Positions 34,853-47,454 of a DNA stretch of 64,000 nt are shown here, in pieces. Below the pieces are notes generated by a model. That model saw nothing but the letters and a program-made list of their open reading frames with translations. It did not search any database and had not been told where the DNA came from. The translations under genes and the position numbers were made by a program. The first letter of the stretch is position 1, and every line of letters starts with the position of its first letter. The DNA comes from Agrostemma githago (Eukaryota; Streptophyta; Magnoliopsida; Caryophyllales; Caryophyllaceae), in contig OY288261.1 in the NCBI GenBank assembly GCA_958450325.1, forward strand, positions 12,739,113-12,803,112. The letters run 5' to 3'.

Positions 34853-34959
34853 ACTCGATCGAGTGCACAATCCCACTTGATCGAGTAGCACCCCAAAAAT
34901 CAGGCAGTAGCTACCTCGAAGGCACACTCGATCGAGTCTAGGCCATGACTCGATCGAGT
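34853..34959. repeat. Second ACTCGATCGAGT cluster in LTR G
   Basis: Exact copies at 34853-34864, 34926-34937 and 34948-34959, with a variant at 34875-34886. This group lies downstream of the predicted TATA box. Confidence 0.9.
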
Positions 34960-35879
34960 GGGTCCTTTAGCCCAAGAAAACCGAGAGCTTCGAGCATCAT
35001 CGAGCCACGTCTTTTTTTGCAACTTAGTCGTCGCGTACAAAGTCAATCACGTGATCTTCTTTTTCAAAAACTCATGCATTTCATTTCACTTAAACGACTT
35101 TGATCGACGTCTTTCAAAATTAGTTTTGTATCGACGACTCTTTAGTCGTATCCGATATATAACAAATCTAGACACCAATTTTTCGATATGATAAGTCGGG
35201 ACAAGGCATCGAGATCCGGGATCGGGCTAGGACCACGTCTAGGTCCCATATCTCCGTCCTCCGTTTAATGCACAATATAATGTGTATTTAATCGGAGTTC
35301 GTCCATTTATTCAATTTACGGTCTATCTTATATTTACTATTTACGGGTCCGTTTATAGTTAATATTTACCGTTTTCTAATTCGATTATTCTATTTTATTG
35401 CTCGTTGTATTGTGAATTCCGGGTTGTATTCCGCCCGTGTAATTTGTAATTTATTTACGATTTTTCTATTTTCGATGTTTGCCATTTATTGTCTTAAATG
35501 AACATCACATGCTAAATCACTTTGACGTGAATCAAGATGCATTAAAATGACGTAGTTCACATAACTCGCATGCTTAGCCGAAAACGTTGTTTGCATATCA
35601 TTTAGTCATTTTACTAGCGCGCGTACACGAACACGAACGATGTCTTAGTAGAGGCCGCTAAATGCGGGCGGGGTTGGGTGTCCTTAGTGGGCTTCCCAAC
35701 ACGTACCCTCACCCCTTACTCAGAACCTCGGTTTCCGGATGTCTGAAACCGTTGGCGCACGAGAGTCATTCTATACACGATAACCGGTGCATATGGTATC
35801 AGTATTGCAATGCAAAGGGACGAGCCCCATAAGCTCTGAAATCGAAATGGGTCATACTTTGTGTACGGTCCATGACGAC

Positions 35880-36187
35880 ATAGAGTGGGCTCGAATGGGT
35901 CCGAATTCCCATAAATTCGGTGGCGACTCCAACTTTGACTTAAATTTCGAACCCGAGAACAATCTTACAACGAGATTCATTCGCCTACCCAAACCCGCGC
36001 GTGGCCGCGTCGGGGTGGACCTACGTCATGTCCACAAGTGGGTTCGAACGGGCCCGAACTCCCACAAAGTTCGGTGGCGACTCCAACTTCGATTTAAATT
36101 TCAATTCGACCCATCTCATATGGAGATTCATTCGCCTCCTCAAACCCGCGCGTGGCCGCGTCGGGGTGGACCTATATCATGTCCACA
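35880..36187 (+). repeat. 154-bp tandem repeat at the end of LTR G
   Basis: Two head-to-tail units, each containing tggcgactcc (35921 and 36075) and ending gtcatgtccacaa or a close variant. The second unit runs into the real PBS. Confidence 0.85.
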
Positions 36188-36190
36188 ATT

Positions 36191-36208
36191 TGGCGACTCC
36201 GCTGGGGA
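36191..36208 (+). other. Primer-binding site of element G
   Basis: TGGCGACTCCGCTGGGGA, complementary to a plant tRNA-Arg 3' end, the primer type described for Ogre elements. Confidence 0.8.
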
Positions 36209-36420
36209 CACCTGATGTACCACTTGTCATCGGGATTCTCAGGGTGAGACTCGAAAAGAAATCGTTCGATTAGTAATGTACGCGTTTTAGTTCGATGGTT
36301 CATGCATAACCCATTTTTTCCCCGGGCCGGTTACTTGTGACCGACGTCCCACTATACCACGGTGCATTCCTAAATGGGTGCACTAAAGACTTCGATGGCG
36401 GAACTCGCATGGGTTTTACG
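36209..36420 (+). other. Leader stub of element G up to a chimeric junction
   Basis: About 210 bp of untranslated leader, then an abrupt switch to LTR F' sequence at about 36421. No gene seen. Confidence 0.5.
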
Positions 36421-39400
36421 GCATTCTCCATAATCCAAAACAGTCATTATCGATATTCAAAATAAATATAATCATTATGAGAATAAAAAGGAATGAACAC
36501 TTTATATTAAAAAGGAAACTTCCCGTAAATAGAAACTTATTAATTTTAGAAACGTACTTAAAATAGAAATAGTCTTATACAAAATACGTAAGTTATTAAA
36601 ATAAGTGGTAAGTATAAAAATAACATTTCTAACGAAATTAGCATTTTATTATTATTGTCGTTATCGTAACTTTAATATATTTCTAAATTCATTACTCAAA
36701 ATATAAATAAAATATAATAAGTCAATATATAGTATTTTATAAATAATTAAGAAATCGAGTTAAAACTATAATTTTAGAAAAGAGATGTTTTAGGAAAAAC
36801 GATATCAAAATTAATTGAGTCAACGAGTTTTATAAATGAAATGAGACTTATAAAGATTTCAAATTATTTTTAGCAAATATCTTTTATAATAAATAATACG
36901 GATTTTACTAAAAATAGTCAACTGTAAATAAATAAGAAAATTATTAGTGAGAATAGTCTCGATTAAAAATGTATTTCAAATAAAACGACCACTCCCTCAT
37001 TTATTAATAGATTTCGTAAAACAAAATTAAATTATTGAACAAGTTTAAAAATCTCGATTATAATAGAAAACTATGATTTTTGAGTTAAAATTATAAATTA
37101 ACAAAATATGACGAAAATATGAAATCGATATAATTTAGTTACAATGTCACGATAACTAACAAAATATTATAATGATCGTAAACAATTAAATTACTAACGA
37201 TTTATAAAACAATACCGAAAGTGGTAAAAATATTTATAAGATACAAAATTTTGAAATAATATTAATAGCAAATAATAAATAGCTAAAATTATAAAACCGG
37301 AGTTAAAATATTTACTACATACTACTACTCAAACATACGATATAAAATCGAGTAACGTTCTAAAGTTACCTTCGGTCAGCATCCGAAACGATCACGTACT
37401 CAACCTTGATGAGTCAAATCTCCAAATCGATAGCAAAGTCTTTAAGCTCTAGGTTGTAGCATCGTCAGTCTTCTACGCCAGCTTAGGCACGAAAATCGAA
37501 TTGACAAACACAAGAATGAGACAAGGGTTGGATTCGGGTAACATGGTAAACCCAAATAACGAGGAAAGCTACGACAAACAAGAATGGGTCCGATAGAAGC
37601 GATACTAAAATAAATATGAAGGTACAAGAGTATTCGACATGACCGAGAGCGAGGGAATTGATAAGCTAAAAAAATAGAAACATAAAGGCAATTTTAATCG
37701 AGTCGATAAACACGATGGAAAGAAATGACCCGAAACAGATGAACAGAAAGGGACGGACATCAGCAAAATGACGGAACGACAGTAGCAGCGCAACAGTAAC
37801 AAAAAAATAAAATAAAAATGGAAGGGAAAGAGAGGAAAAGAAACAGGAACGAGAAAAGACATTACGAAACTCGATGATGTGCAGAATCAGAAACTAGAAC
37901 ACGCAGCCACACACCGAGAAAAATAGAAGTAATAAAAGCAGCGTAACGGTTGTATAACAGCAAAACCACGAACCAAGGCACCAGCAGCAAAACGTAAAGG
38001 AAGGAAGAAGGAGAAGAAGAAGAAGCAAACAGCAGCAGTACGGAAAATAGAATGCCAAAACAGTAGGAGAAGAAGAATCAACAACAAACGACAGAATGAA
38101 GAATCACAAAATGAAAGGGCTGAATGACAATCACCACAAAGGACAATAATTGATAGTAAAAACGAGTAGAATAATGAGCAGCAACAACAAATGTGGAACG
38201 AGGAAGAAGAAGAAGAAGAAGAAGAAGAAGAAGAAGAAGAAGAAGAAGAAGAAGAAGAAGAAGAAGAAGAAGAAGAAGAAGAAAAACGGCTATCAAGAGT
38301 AGCAGCACAGAAACGATGAAAACATAAGGAAAAGAAGAAGAGGAGGAGAGCAAACAAAACGCAGAACAAGAATGAGCAGAAGAGGAGTAACAACATAAAC
38401 GCAACAGTAGCAGGTCGCGATCAGCAGCAATTACGACGCGACAAAAACGAAAGACAAAACAAAGAAGGAGAAGAAGAAGAATAAGCAGTAAACCGCAAGG
38501 CAACTGCAACTACAGCAACCAAAGAACAGCACGACAAAAGCAGCAACAACATCGAAATGAAGAGGGAAAAGGGCCGAATACCTTACAACACTAGACAAAC
38601 GAACCGACAGGAATAGAGGAGGCATGAATCAACGGGGAAAAAAAATATGAAGGAGGTAAGAACGATGGATGATAGGGTGCTAATTGAGTACAGAAAACAA
38701 ACAAACAAACAAAATAAAGGAAAGGAAAAAGGGATGTATGAGGGGAAAAACAAATGAAGCGGTGTAACGAAAGCAAGGGAGTGAATGTGAGAAGTATGAT
38801 GAAACAGTGGAGGGGGGAATGTATGTTAATTATAGGGAAAATAAAAGAATCAATTGGTGAAAGTGGGTTAGATCGGGTTAGGAAACCGATTAATTGAATA
38901 TGCACTAAGTAGGAGACGGTTCCCGAGATGACTAACCACGAAACCGAATTAAAATCGAATTAATAAAAAAAAATATTGGGCTGACCAATAAAATGAGCAA
39001 AATAAACGTTTCTCGAGATATTAATAAGTATTCGAAACAAAAATGAAATTGATAGAAATAAATAATTAGACGATGAAATAGTATTCTCGATAAATAATAA
39101 ATTTTTGAAAAAGTGAATTAAATTGATTTCTCGAGGAAATATAATAAATGTTTTGACGAAACTTAATATAAATGAACTTCGAGCCGAAAATAGAAATTCG
39201 AGCTTAAATATAAATAAATAAAATAATTTAGAATTTAAATCGTCGAAATAGACTTTCGATAAGAATTAAATTAAATGTATAAAATGAATCGAAACAGAAA
39301 TAAAAATATGTTTTAAATATAAGAAGAGTTTCCGAGTCAAACAGAATTTTAGGAGTTTGAAACGATTAAACGATAAATTCGTTTTATAATAATTTAAAGA

Positions 39401-39472
39401 ATTACGAGTTAAATCGTAAACAAAATGAAAATACGAACATTAATTTAAATTTGTAAAATCGGGGGTGTTACA
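36421..39472 (-). repeat. LTR F' (minus), truncated TGTAACACCCC-type LTR
   Basis: On the minus strand it starts TGTAACACCCCCGATTTTAC at 39472 and can be followed by eye against LTR F (57889 to about 61245): same AT-rich opening, a pyrimidine-rich stretch, then the ttcgaagtcatcttaaggtaac-like region near 37390. The last part of the LTR is missing at 36421. It interrupts a LINE at 39473. TGTAACACCCC openings and 4-kb LTRs are typical of Tekay/Del chromoviruses, but no internal domain is present to prove it. Confidence 0.75.
38202..38284. repeat. (GAA)n microsatellite, about 27 repeats
   Basis: Near-perfect trinucleotide run within the purine-rich part of LTR F'. It creates spurious poly-Ser and poly-Leu frames on the other strand. 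Confidence 0.95.
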
Positions 39473-41340
39473 TTAGACACAATCTTCCAGGTGAAAATTT
39501 TCCATTTTGAAGGACCTGGAATTCTCCAAATCACCTTTCTACAGAATGAAGGATAATTTGATCTCCCAAGTCTACCTCTTCTTATCATCTTAACAACCTC
39601 AAAATTCCTTTGAATCAATTCATAATACCCACTCTTGACACTGTATTCTCCATTACTCGATTTAGCCCAAAAACAACGATTTTCCTTTATTCCCATAGAC
39701 AAAGGAATAGCCTGGATTTTATTACACCACTCCTCCGAGAAAACAAGTTTAATCTTTTCCACATCCCATTTCTTGTTCGGAGTTATAAAGTCTTGTAGCG
39801 TCCAACATTCAGCATCAGGCCCAAGCTCCCTTAGATAAACTCCAGTTTTAACAACCGGAGTACCACCACTAACCCATCTATCCTGAAATATATTAACAAT
39901 CGGGCCATCAGCCAGCCCAAAGCTCCCGACCTTCCACGCTAATCCATAATCCAAAACCTCCCTATCCACAAGAATCCCTTTCCAAGCTCTAGATTTATTA
40001 CCTTTCATCTTGTTACTTCTGAATTCTTGCATATTTCTAATATGGCCATATTTACCAGTAAACACCTTACTAACCAGACAATCTTTATTGGTAGTAATTC
40101 TCCAAGCATTTTTTGCCAATAAAGCCTGATTAGTAAATAAGGTACTCCTAATTCCTAGACCTCCTAAAAATTTAGGCAAACAAAGAAATTTAATAGATCT
40201 CCAGTGAACAGTTTTTCCTTCTTTAGTGCCAGCCCACCAAAAATGTGCCAACAGAGAATTCACTTTGTTAGCCACACTTACCGTAATATTGTAAACCAAT
40301 AGAAGATAACTTGAAAGATTAGCAAGAACTGACTGAATTAACGTTAACAGTCCAGCTGGAGACAGAAGAGCACCCTTCCACGACCAAATACGTGATAGAA
40401 CTTGTTCGTAGATCCTCCCTAACAGATTCTTAGCACCTGTATCACTAATGTTAGAAATACCCAAATACCTTCCCAACTTCGCACATGGTTTAAGTTGAAA
40501 CTTCCTGAGACTATCTTGAATAATCACTCTCACCTTACATTTGAGACTGAAATCCATTGACGATTTTTCCTTGTTAATTATCAACCCCGAAAGATAGCAG
40601 AACTTCTCCAACAACTTATGAAAATTCTCTATATTATCTTTTTTACCTTCGAGGAAGAAAAGCGAATCATCCGCGAAAAATATATGTGAAATCGGGGGGA
40701 GCATGTTTAGCCACTCTAATACCAACAATCTCCTTTGACTCACAACTCTTAACCATATGTCTTGACATAACCTCTGAACATATGACAAAGAGATATGGTG
40801 ATAAAGAATCCCCCTGTCGAAGCCCACACGCTGGCTTGAAAAATTTAATTGGCACACCATTAATGACAATGCTATAAGATACCGTTGACACACAATTCAT
40901 AATTAACTTGGTGATATTATCAGGAAAACCCATCCCTCTTAAAGCACTTCTCAGCAAATTCCAATTAACTCTGTCATAAGTCTTACTCATATCCGCCATA
41001 AAAGCCACCTCCCCTACTTTCCCTCTCTTGTGATTATTAATCTTATGTAAACACTCATCAGCAATAAGAATATTGTCTTGAATAAATCTCTTCGGTAAAA
41101 AGGCATTCTGATACTCTCCTATTATTCGAGGCATTAAACTCTTCAACCGATTGGCAATATATTTCGTGATAATCTTCATAATGACAGTACATAAGCTAAT
41201 CGGTCTATACTAGTCCACCTTCTTGGGGCATTTGACTTTAGGTATGAGTGTTATGAACGTTTTGTTCATCTCATTCAGAATATTCCCTGAATTCAAGCAA
41301 GCACAAACCGCCTCAGTAACCTCATTTTTAACAAAGACCC
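39473..41340 (-). pseudogene. LINE ORF2 fragment: RT and zf-RVT domains
   Basis: Minus strand, starting inside the RT at about 41335 (NEMNKTFITLIPKVKCPKK, a TAG, then YRPISLC). Next come IANRLKSLMPRIIGEYQNAF, the first catalytic Asp in ADMSKTYDRVNW, and GLRQGDSLSPYLF. After a frameshift near 40670-40730 the second catalytic motif FADDSLFF follows, then the thumb, and a zf-RVT-like region (WKVGSFGLADGPIVNIFQDRWV; FWAKSSNGEYSVKSGYYEL; GPSKWKIFTWKIVSN), where LTR F' cuts it. The endonuclease domain is absent, so the copy is 5'-truncated, as expected of target-primed insertion. It sits in the integrase end of element E. Confidence 0.87.
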
Positions 41341-41848
41341 GGAGTACCTTTTCACCAACGTTGAAGTCTTTAGAAGTATTCTAGAATCATGCCATTTGCG
41401 TGTTTGTTCCTTGTATATCTTTGAATTTTTGTAAGTTTCAAGTCTTAACTCTTCCAATTCTTGTAGTTGGAGAAGGTGATTATATCCGACAAAATTCTCG
41501 TCAAAGTTTAGCTCTTTAATAGCTCAATTTGCTTTGTGTTCTAATTCCACCGGCAAGTGACGAACTTTGCCATACATAAGCCGATAAGAAGTGGTTCCAA
41601 TCGGTGCTTTATAAGTCGTTCTCAATGCCAAAGGGCGTCATTCAACTTCAATGACCAATCCTTTCTATGTGTATTTACAACTTTTTCAAATATTCCCTTG
41701 ATTTGTCAATTAGAAATCTTCGCTTGTCCATTTGATTGTGGATGATAGGCTAAGGACATCTTGTGGGTGATACCATATTTCCGAAGAAGTTGTTCAAACG
41801 TGTCCTTTCTAAAGTAAGAGTCCCCATCGCTAATTATGGCTCTAGGCG
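41341..41848 (-). pseudogene. Integrase of element E, C-terminal half
   Basis: Read on the minus strand from 41848: PRAIISDGDSYFRKDTF carries the second catalytic Asp, then YGITHKMSLAYHPQSNGQAKISN, where the catalytic Glu is Lys (GQAEISN in C). A stop follows in place of the Arg of NRQIKG. The later part has shifts but keeps the TTPYRL/YGK-type segment and the start of the C-terminal domain. Inactive. Confidence 0.82.
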
Positions 41849-41853
41849 TACCG
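41849..41853. other. Left target-site duplication taccg
   Basis: taccg here and at 45932-45936 flanks the solo LTR exactly and rejoins the integrase frame of E. Confidence 0.9.
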
Positions 41854-44800
41854 TGTAACACCCCGTGCTTTTGACCATTTTAGCTATTTATAATAACGAT
41901 TAATATTAATAAATCGAGTCTCGACAAAATATTTTATATAGTAATATTCAATTCTTGTGTCTTTGGAACCTTTCTATTTCACTTCATTGTTTGCAAAACT
42001 GAAATTTCTATCGTTATCGAAATTCTGTGCGATTTCGTAAAACGGTTCCTATTTTCTCATAAAGACTCCGATTGAGGCGTTTCAAAAGCCTAACTTTATT
42101 AATTTTACAAGATCTACACAATGGTGATATTCAAATTACAATTTATAAGTTCATCATAAAAATATTGTACTGGACAGCTCCTTTACTACGAAAATCGTCA
42201 CCCGACGAATCGTTTCTCGACATTCGATTTCCATACTTCCTTCCTAACCATGGTGTGATCAAATAAACCCAAAAACATCACCCTAAGGCATGCCATACCG
42301 TCACTTTGAAGTCCAAGCCTCAAAATATGCTTTTCTAATCAAAAACACCAAATAGGGTATGTTTGCAATTGTCAAGTTCTGTTAAAGTATGCTTAGCTAC
42401 TTTTGGTAATTGTCAAGTTCTTGTCCACCCTTTGCTCCCCCATCTAATGCACGACTTGTGTGCTTATAACCATCCATTTTCTCTTCATTTACTCATCCAT
42501 TCACTCACTTAAACACTCCTTCAAAGATCCATCTAAAAACCAAAGAAAATCATACAAGTTCTTTTAAGTTCTAAGGTGTTTACACCACCATATCTCACAT
42601 ACTCTTTCTTTTCCTTACCTTATACTCTTTATTTTTAAGTCTTATTCCTATTATATTTACTAACTTACTTTGTTTGTGTGTCCTTCTAACTTATTCATGA
42701 AGAGGAGCAAGAGGAAGGGGGCTTCGATCTTAGTATATTTGATTTCATAGTTGATCCGGAGAATTGCTAATAGGTAACCTAACTTTTCTTCGCCCTCAAA
42801 TCTCGTAGTATAATGTTTAGACTCTAACTAACATATAACATCATGTTTAGGACTAAATCATTAGATCACCAAGTTTAAACTTAACTATTTGTTGATTTAT
42901 CACTTAACAATACATGCTGTAAAATGGATTCTGTGATGTATGATGTATGTTCACGATTTTTCTGTGTAAAATATGTTTTGAATTATCCTTAGATTCCTTC
43001 ATGAACGTTGTAGATCAGAATGTCTAGAATATGATAAAAATGTTAAAAGTAAGTTTTTATGAAAATATATATTTAGTATTGATTTATTTCGTAAACTGGT
43101 ACTATATGATTTTATGTACTGTCTGAGAAAATGATATGTTTCGTGATGTTAAACGTTTCTTTTGGACTTGGAAAAATTATGTTATGTTCCTGATGATGCC
43201 TATAATGTGTATGTAAACTTTCATATAAATCCAATATATATTTTCATGTATAAAATTTGTACTAAAATGGGTCATATCTGGAAAGAATATTTTATTTCAG
43301 AACATTTATAAAGTATTTTAATCTAAATTTCTGGGTATACGTTATGTACAAGTATAGGTATACAAAATAAAATTTTGGTTCACTTTAATGACGTTTAAGT
43401 ATTTTAAATGATTTCAAAGAAAGTATTGAAAACCGCACTATTTTCGTTTTTAATTTGTTAAAAATAATAAACCTTATTTTTTTTGAAAAATGACTTTATA
43501 TCTGGAAACCTAACTGGTAAAAGTGTGTAGAGTATGAAAATCGAAACTTAAATAAAATTTCAAAAATGACTCATTTAGTATCCTTAATAATATTATCGGT
43601 TTCGTTATTACTTAAAGTTACTTTTGTAAAATTCTATGTTTTGAGAAATATGATACCTAATAAGGTTAAAAATAATTTTTATAATTATTATTGATTTATT
43701 TGGTGTTTGAAAATATTTTACTAAGTATAAATAGGCTTTAAGAGATAAGTATACTTGTACAAATACGAAACCGTATAAAAATACTAAATACGTACACTTG
43801 AACAATAAATGTACTAAATACTTGTGCCCAAAAAGTATAGAGTACTAAAAGACGAATAACCCAAACGTACTAAGTTAAACAATGCTTAGATGTGCAAAAC
43901 AACACTTAAACTTTATAATAAGCACTTAAGGACTAATTAGCGACTAAGTCAAAACTAAGGGTTGACTAGTCTATCTTGGTCAAACTTTGGCTTTTTAAGT
44001 CAGCATAGACCAAGTCAAGATAAAGGAACTCATCTTAAATAATGTACTTAGAAATAATTGAATCTTTAATCAAATCTCAACTAATGAACGCTTCAAATAA
44101 TATATCTCAAATAAAATGTTCCAAATCTCTTACATCAGTATACTAAAACTATCAGTTAAGATAAATTTTACGACGATTGATATTGTTTGTTAATCTTAAA
44201 ATCGACACACTCAAATTCCATAGGAACAACCGTACTTCTAGTCGGTGTGTTACCTAAGCTGGTGATCAAACACGTTTTTCACGAACGATGTTATCGACAC
44301 CAATCATGGGGAAAATGAACATGTGCCCTGGCAGTACCTTCTGAGTTGTCTTCACCATTCCATGTTGTAATGACTTGTTCCGAGTCAATACACACCCTAC
44401 AGACCGGTCATCCTTATGGAACCCGGTATTGTTTCATCCCTCTGGACATCAGACATGTGCCCCATGATGACCGCTGAGCTCGATATTCCAGAGACTCTGT
44501 CTTTATAAGACACCCAAGTTCAGCCTACGTTTCGTGTTGGGTGCTATCTTGGTAAAGTTTAGAAGACGATGCAATAGAAGACAGCTTCGAAAGTAGACTA
44601 CGACACTCGGAGTCACTGCTCATGGGAGGCCATGATGCATCCTGCCGGTGCGAGAAAATGCTAAGAAGTAAATGGGCAGCCAGCTCTTTATGAGTTTGTC
44701 GGTAGGGTAGTAGTCGTCCAGTTGCCATTGAGGTGCTCGGTTGTGTAAAGGTTCTCTTTCCTGAGACCAAGAGTATGGATTGGGTGTGTGCGCATACATA

Positions 44801-45931
44801 GACAAGGGCACTGATCAGCTCTCACTCTCTATATCGGATATCTTTGGGGGCGGAATACCTTCCGACCTTTGCCTTAGCAGTGTATGGGACATGTTCGGTT
44901 TAGCGGGGCCTCTGAGTCCATGCACTTGCACTCCTTCTTCTCCGTATGTCAGTCGACTAAACCGAGTCAATTTAGGTGTTCGATCCTATTGAGCACTAGG
45001 GGTGAGATGTAAACCTCCTAGTATCGATATGATTGGCGGGATTGATGTTCCCATCCGCATTTATGGTGAGATGCAAGCCTTAAGTGTGCATGAGACATTA
45101 GTAGTCACGTCCCGTGCATTATGTGAAAGGAAACCATTGTTTTTAAAAGTAAATGACTACAGTTTTCTAAATCACATGTGCTATTATGCTTTGTTACTGT
45201 TCTATACTCTTATGACTAATGATGTGATTGAAATGCTTGATAATGGGAAGTGATGTTTTGTTATATTTCTTGCTTGAATATTGATTAAGATTTATATTAT
45301 GTTCCATACGATTTGTATTATGTATGTCTTACTCTATTTTCACATGACACTTCTATGAATCCATGATCTATGCTTTACTGTATTATTCACATGATACTCA
45401 TATGATGTATGTATTACTTTATTCTATGTAACCTACATGTCTTATATATTTAAATTGATTCGCATGTTAATTGAAATCACTTCATGTGTATCTCACATTG
45501 TATACATGTCGATTTGTAATGTGACATGCCTGCTTATCTGTTAATTAGATAACCTAAATGTTGTACTACATTGATTTTTCGGGGCCGTGTTAGAAGGACA
45601 GATAGGTTACTCCCACTAAGTGGGACATGTATATTTAAATATGCATTCAGGTTGACGAACCCTCAAGACTGGACATGGGGGCATGCGTGAGTGCAAGAGA
45701 TACATTGTGGCAGATGAGAGTGTCAAACTATAAATCTTGTAACGCAAATTTTGTCAGACTATTGTATTTAGAAATTTGTAATTCGGGTTTCAATTGTTGT
45801 ATTTTAACAAACGGTTCATTTATCGGTAAAAGACTCACTTGAGTCTATGGTTTTAAATTCTTATCCCTTTTTACGACTTAATTATATTCCGCCTTGTTAA
45901 TTAATGTCATTAGAAGAACCGGGTTGTTACA
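41854..45931 (+). repeat. Solo LTR (4078 bp), TGTAACACCCC type
   Basis: Starts tgtaacaccccgtgc and ends gggttgttaca, with an exact 5-bp TSD. No second copy of either end lies inside, and no PBS, polypurine tract or coding domain, so this is a solo LTR left by LTR-LTR recombination. Only the first ten bases resemble LTR F, so it is another family of the same general type. The orientation is set by the TGTAACACCCC start on the plus strand. Short frames in it (for example 44780-45253) have no recognisable product. Confidence 0.85.
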
Positions 45932-45936
45932 TACCG

Positions 45937-46460
45937 AATCTAGGGAAAATCACATTCTTGAAAAGTTTAATTACCACCTTGGAATCATTGGTAGGGGAAG
46001 CTACGACCTCGATCAAATTTGAGACATAGTCAACCGCGACTAGGATGTATTTGTTTCCGAAGGAAGATGTGAATGGACCCATAAAATCAATGCCCCAAAC
46101 ATCAAACAATTCAATCTCTTGAATGGGTTGAAGGGGCATCTTGTTCCTCCTCGTTATATTGCCACATCTTTGGCAAGCGTCGCATGTAAGAATGAAGGCT
46201 CGAATATCCTTAAACATTGAAGGCCACCAAAACCCGCTTTAGAGGACTTTGGCAATTGTCTTTTGAATGGCCAAGTGTCCACCATAAGAGGTCGAGTGGA
46301 GGTGCTTCACAATATCAAATCCTTCAGCGTCCGTCGTAACACATCGGCGGTAAATGCTATCTATGCACCGGCGGAACAAATATGGTTCATCCCAATAATA
46401 GCGTCGAGCTTCATATCGTAGTTTCTTCTTCTCTTGCTTCGTATAATCATCCGGAATATA
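45937..46460 (-). pseudogene. Integrase of element E, N-terminal half
   Basis: Includes the zinc domain and the core start: AFILTCDACQRCGNITRRNK, DVWGIDFMGPF with the first catalytic Asp, and SFGNKYILVAVDYVSN (45927-46217). The upstream portion to 46460 has stops and shifts where C and D are open. The solo LTR separates it from 41341-41848. Confidence 0.83.
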
Positions 46461-46461
46461 G

Positions 46462-47449
46462 TTAAGACACTAGAAAATTGACGATATCTGCATACCAAGG
46501 TGTAATAGTTTCAATGGCCATCAAGGATTTGTCTCTCATCGCTTCGTTGATGGGCACACCATCGTCTTCATTACCACTTCCATTAACCGCTAGTCTACTA
46601 AGATGATCCACTACCAAATTCTCCGATCCCACTTTATCTTTAATTTCGATGTCGAATTCTTGTAGAAGGAGAACCACCGAAAGAGTCGTGATTTTGTCTC
46701 CTTTTCGGACATGATATAACGAATCGCTGCATGATCGGTATGAATAATAACTTTGGAACCGGTAACATATGTTCGAAATTTTTCCATGGCGTAGACAACG
46801 GCTAGCATTTCCTTTTTGGTTGTGGTATATCTCGATTATGCTTCATCAAGGGTCTTACTTGCATAATATATCACATGTAACTTCTTGTCAACACGTTGGC
46901 CAAGAACGGCACCAATGGTGAAATCGGAAGCATCACACATGATCTCAAATGGAAGATTCCAATCAGGTGCTTTGATAATCGGGGCGGTGGGGAGAGCGGT
47001 CTTTATCCTGTAAAAGGCCTCAAGACACAAGTCATCAAATACAAAAGGTGCATCTTTCATAAGTAAAGAAGTTAAAGGCTTCACAAATTTAGAAAAAATC
47101 TCTAATGAAACGCCTATAAAAGCCGGCGTGACCTAGAAAACTCCTCACCCCTTTGACCTTAGTTGGGGGTGGCAAGTTCTCTATCACGAAGACTTTGATC
47201 TTATCCACTTCAACATCTTTATTAGAAACAATATGACCGAGGACTACACCTTCTTCGACCATAAAGTGACATTTCTCCCAATTTAAAACAAGTCTATACT
47301 CTTCACTACGAGCTAACACTTGATCAAGATGAGTAAGGCAAGAATCAAAAGATGTACCATGGACACTAAAATCATCCATAAAAACTTCCATTGACTTTTC
47401 AATATAATAGAAGAAAATTGCCATCATACATCTTTGAAACGTTTCCGAC
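46462..47449 (-). pseudogene. RT palm/thumb and RNase H of element E
   Basis: 47089-47427 has the active site VFMDDFSVHG intact and LPPPTKVKGVRSFLGHAGF. A frameshift follows, then 46836-47084 with the RNase H start (MCDASDFTIGAVLGQ) ending at a TAA for the Gln of DEAQSRY. 46611-46808 has KVIIHTDHAAIRYIM, and 46462-46677 the connection, after another shift. The N-terminal RT part is absent beyond 47449. Confidence 0.85.
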
Positions 47450-47454
47450 GTATT

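Larger units (their letters stand above)
33162..36187 (+). repeat. LTR of Ogre/Tat-like element G (3026 bp)
   Basis: Starts tgttaatgacccgc and ends ...catgtccaca three bases before a tRNA-Arg-type PBS. It carries ACTCGATCGAGT palindromes (33537-33623 and 34853-34959), a TATA tract at 33647, and a 154-bp tandem repeat at its 3' end. The 5' boundary is inferred from TG and position, not from a second copy. Ogre and Tat elements have long LTRs and Arg-type primers. Confidence 0.65.
41341..47449 (-). mobile_element. Athila-type element E (pol only, both ends lost)
   Basis: Minus strand: RT from 47449, RNase H, integrase to 41341, interrupted by a solo LTR at 41854-45931. The 5' end is cut where element D starts (47455); the 3' end is replaced by the LINE. 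It is of the same family as B, C and D by protein identity but a separate insertion. Confidence 0.85.

Noticed and set aside
35787..36273. 142- and 90-codon frames at the end of LTR G
   Set aside because: They translate the 154-bp tandem repeat and cross the PBS; no protein similarity recognised.
37887..38625. Long minus-strand frames with poly-Ser or poly-Leu
   Set aside because: They are translations of a (GAA)n microsatellite and purine-rich LTR sequence.
44525..45253. Frames within the solo LTR at 41854-45931
   Set aside because: Short, no recognisable domain, inside non-coding LTR sequence.
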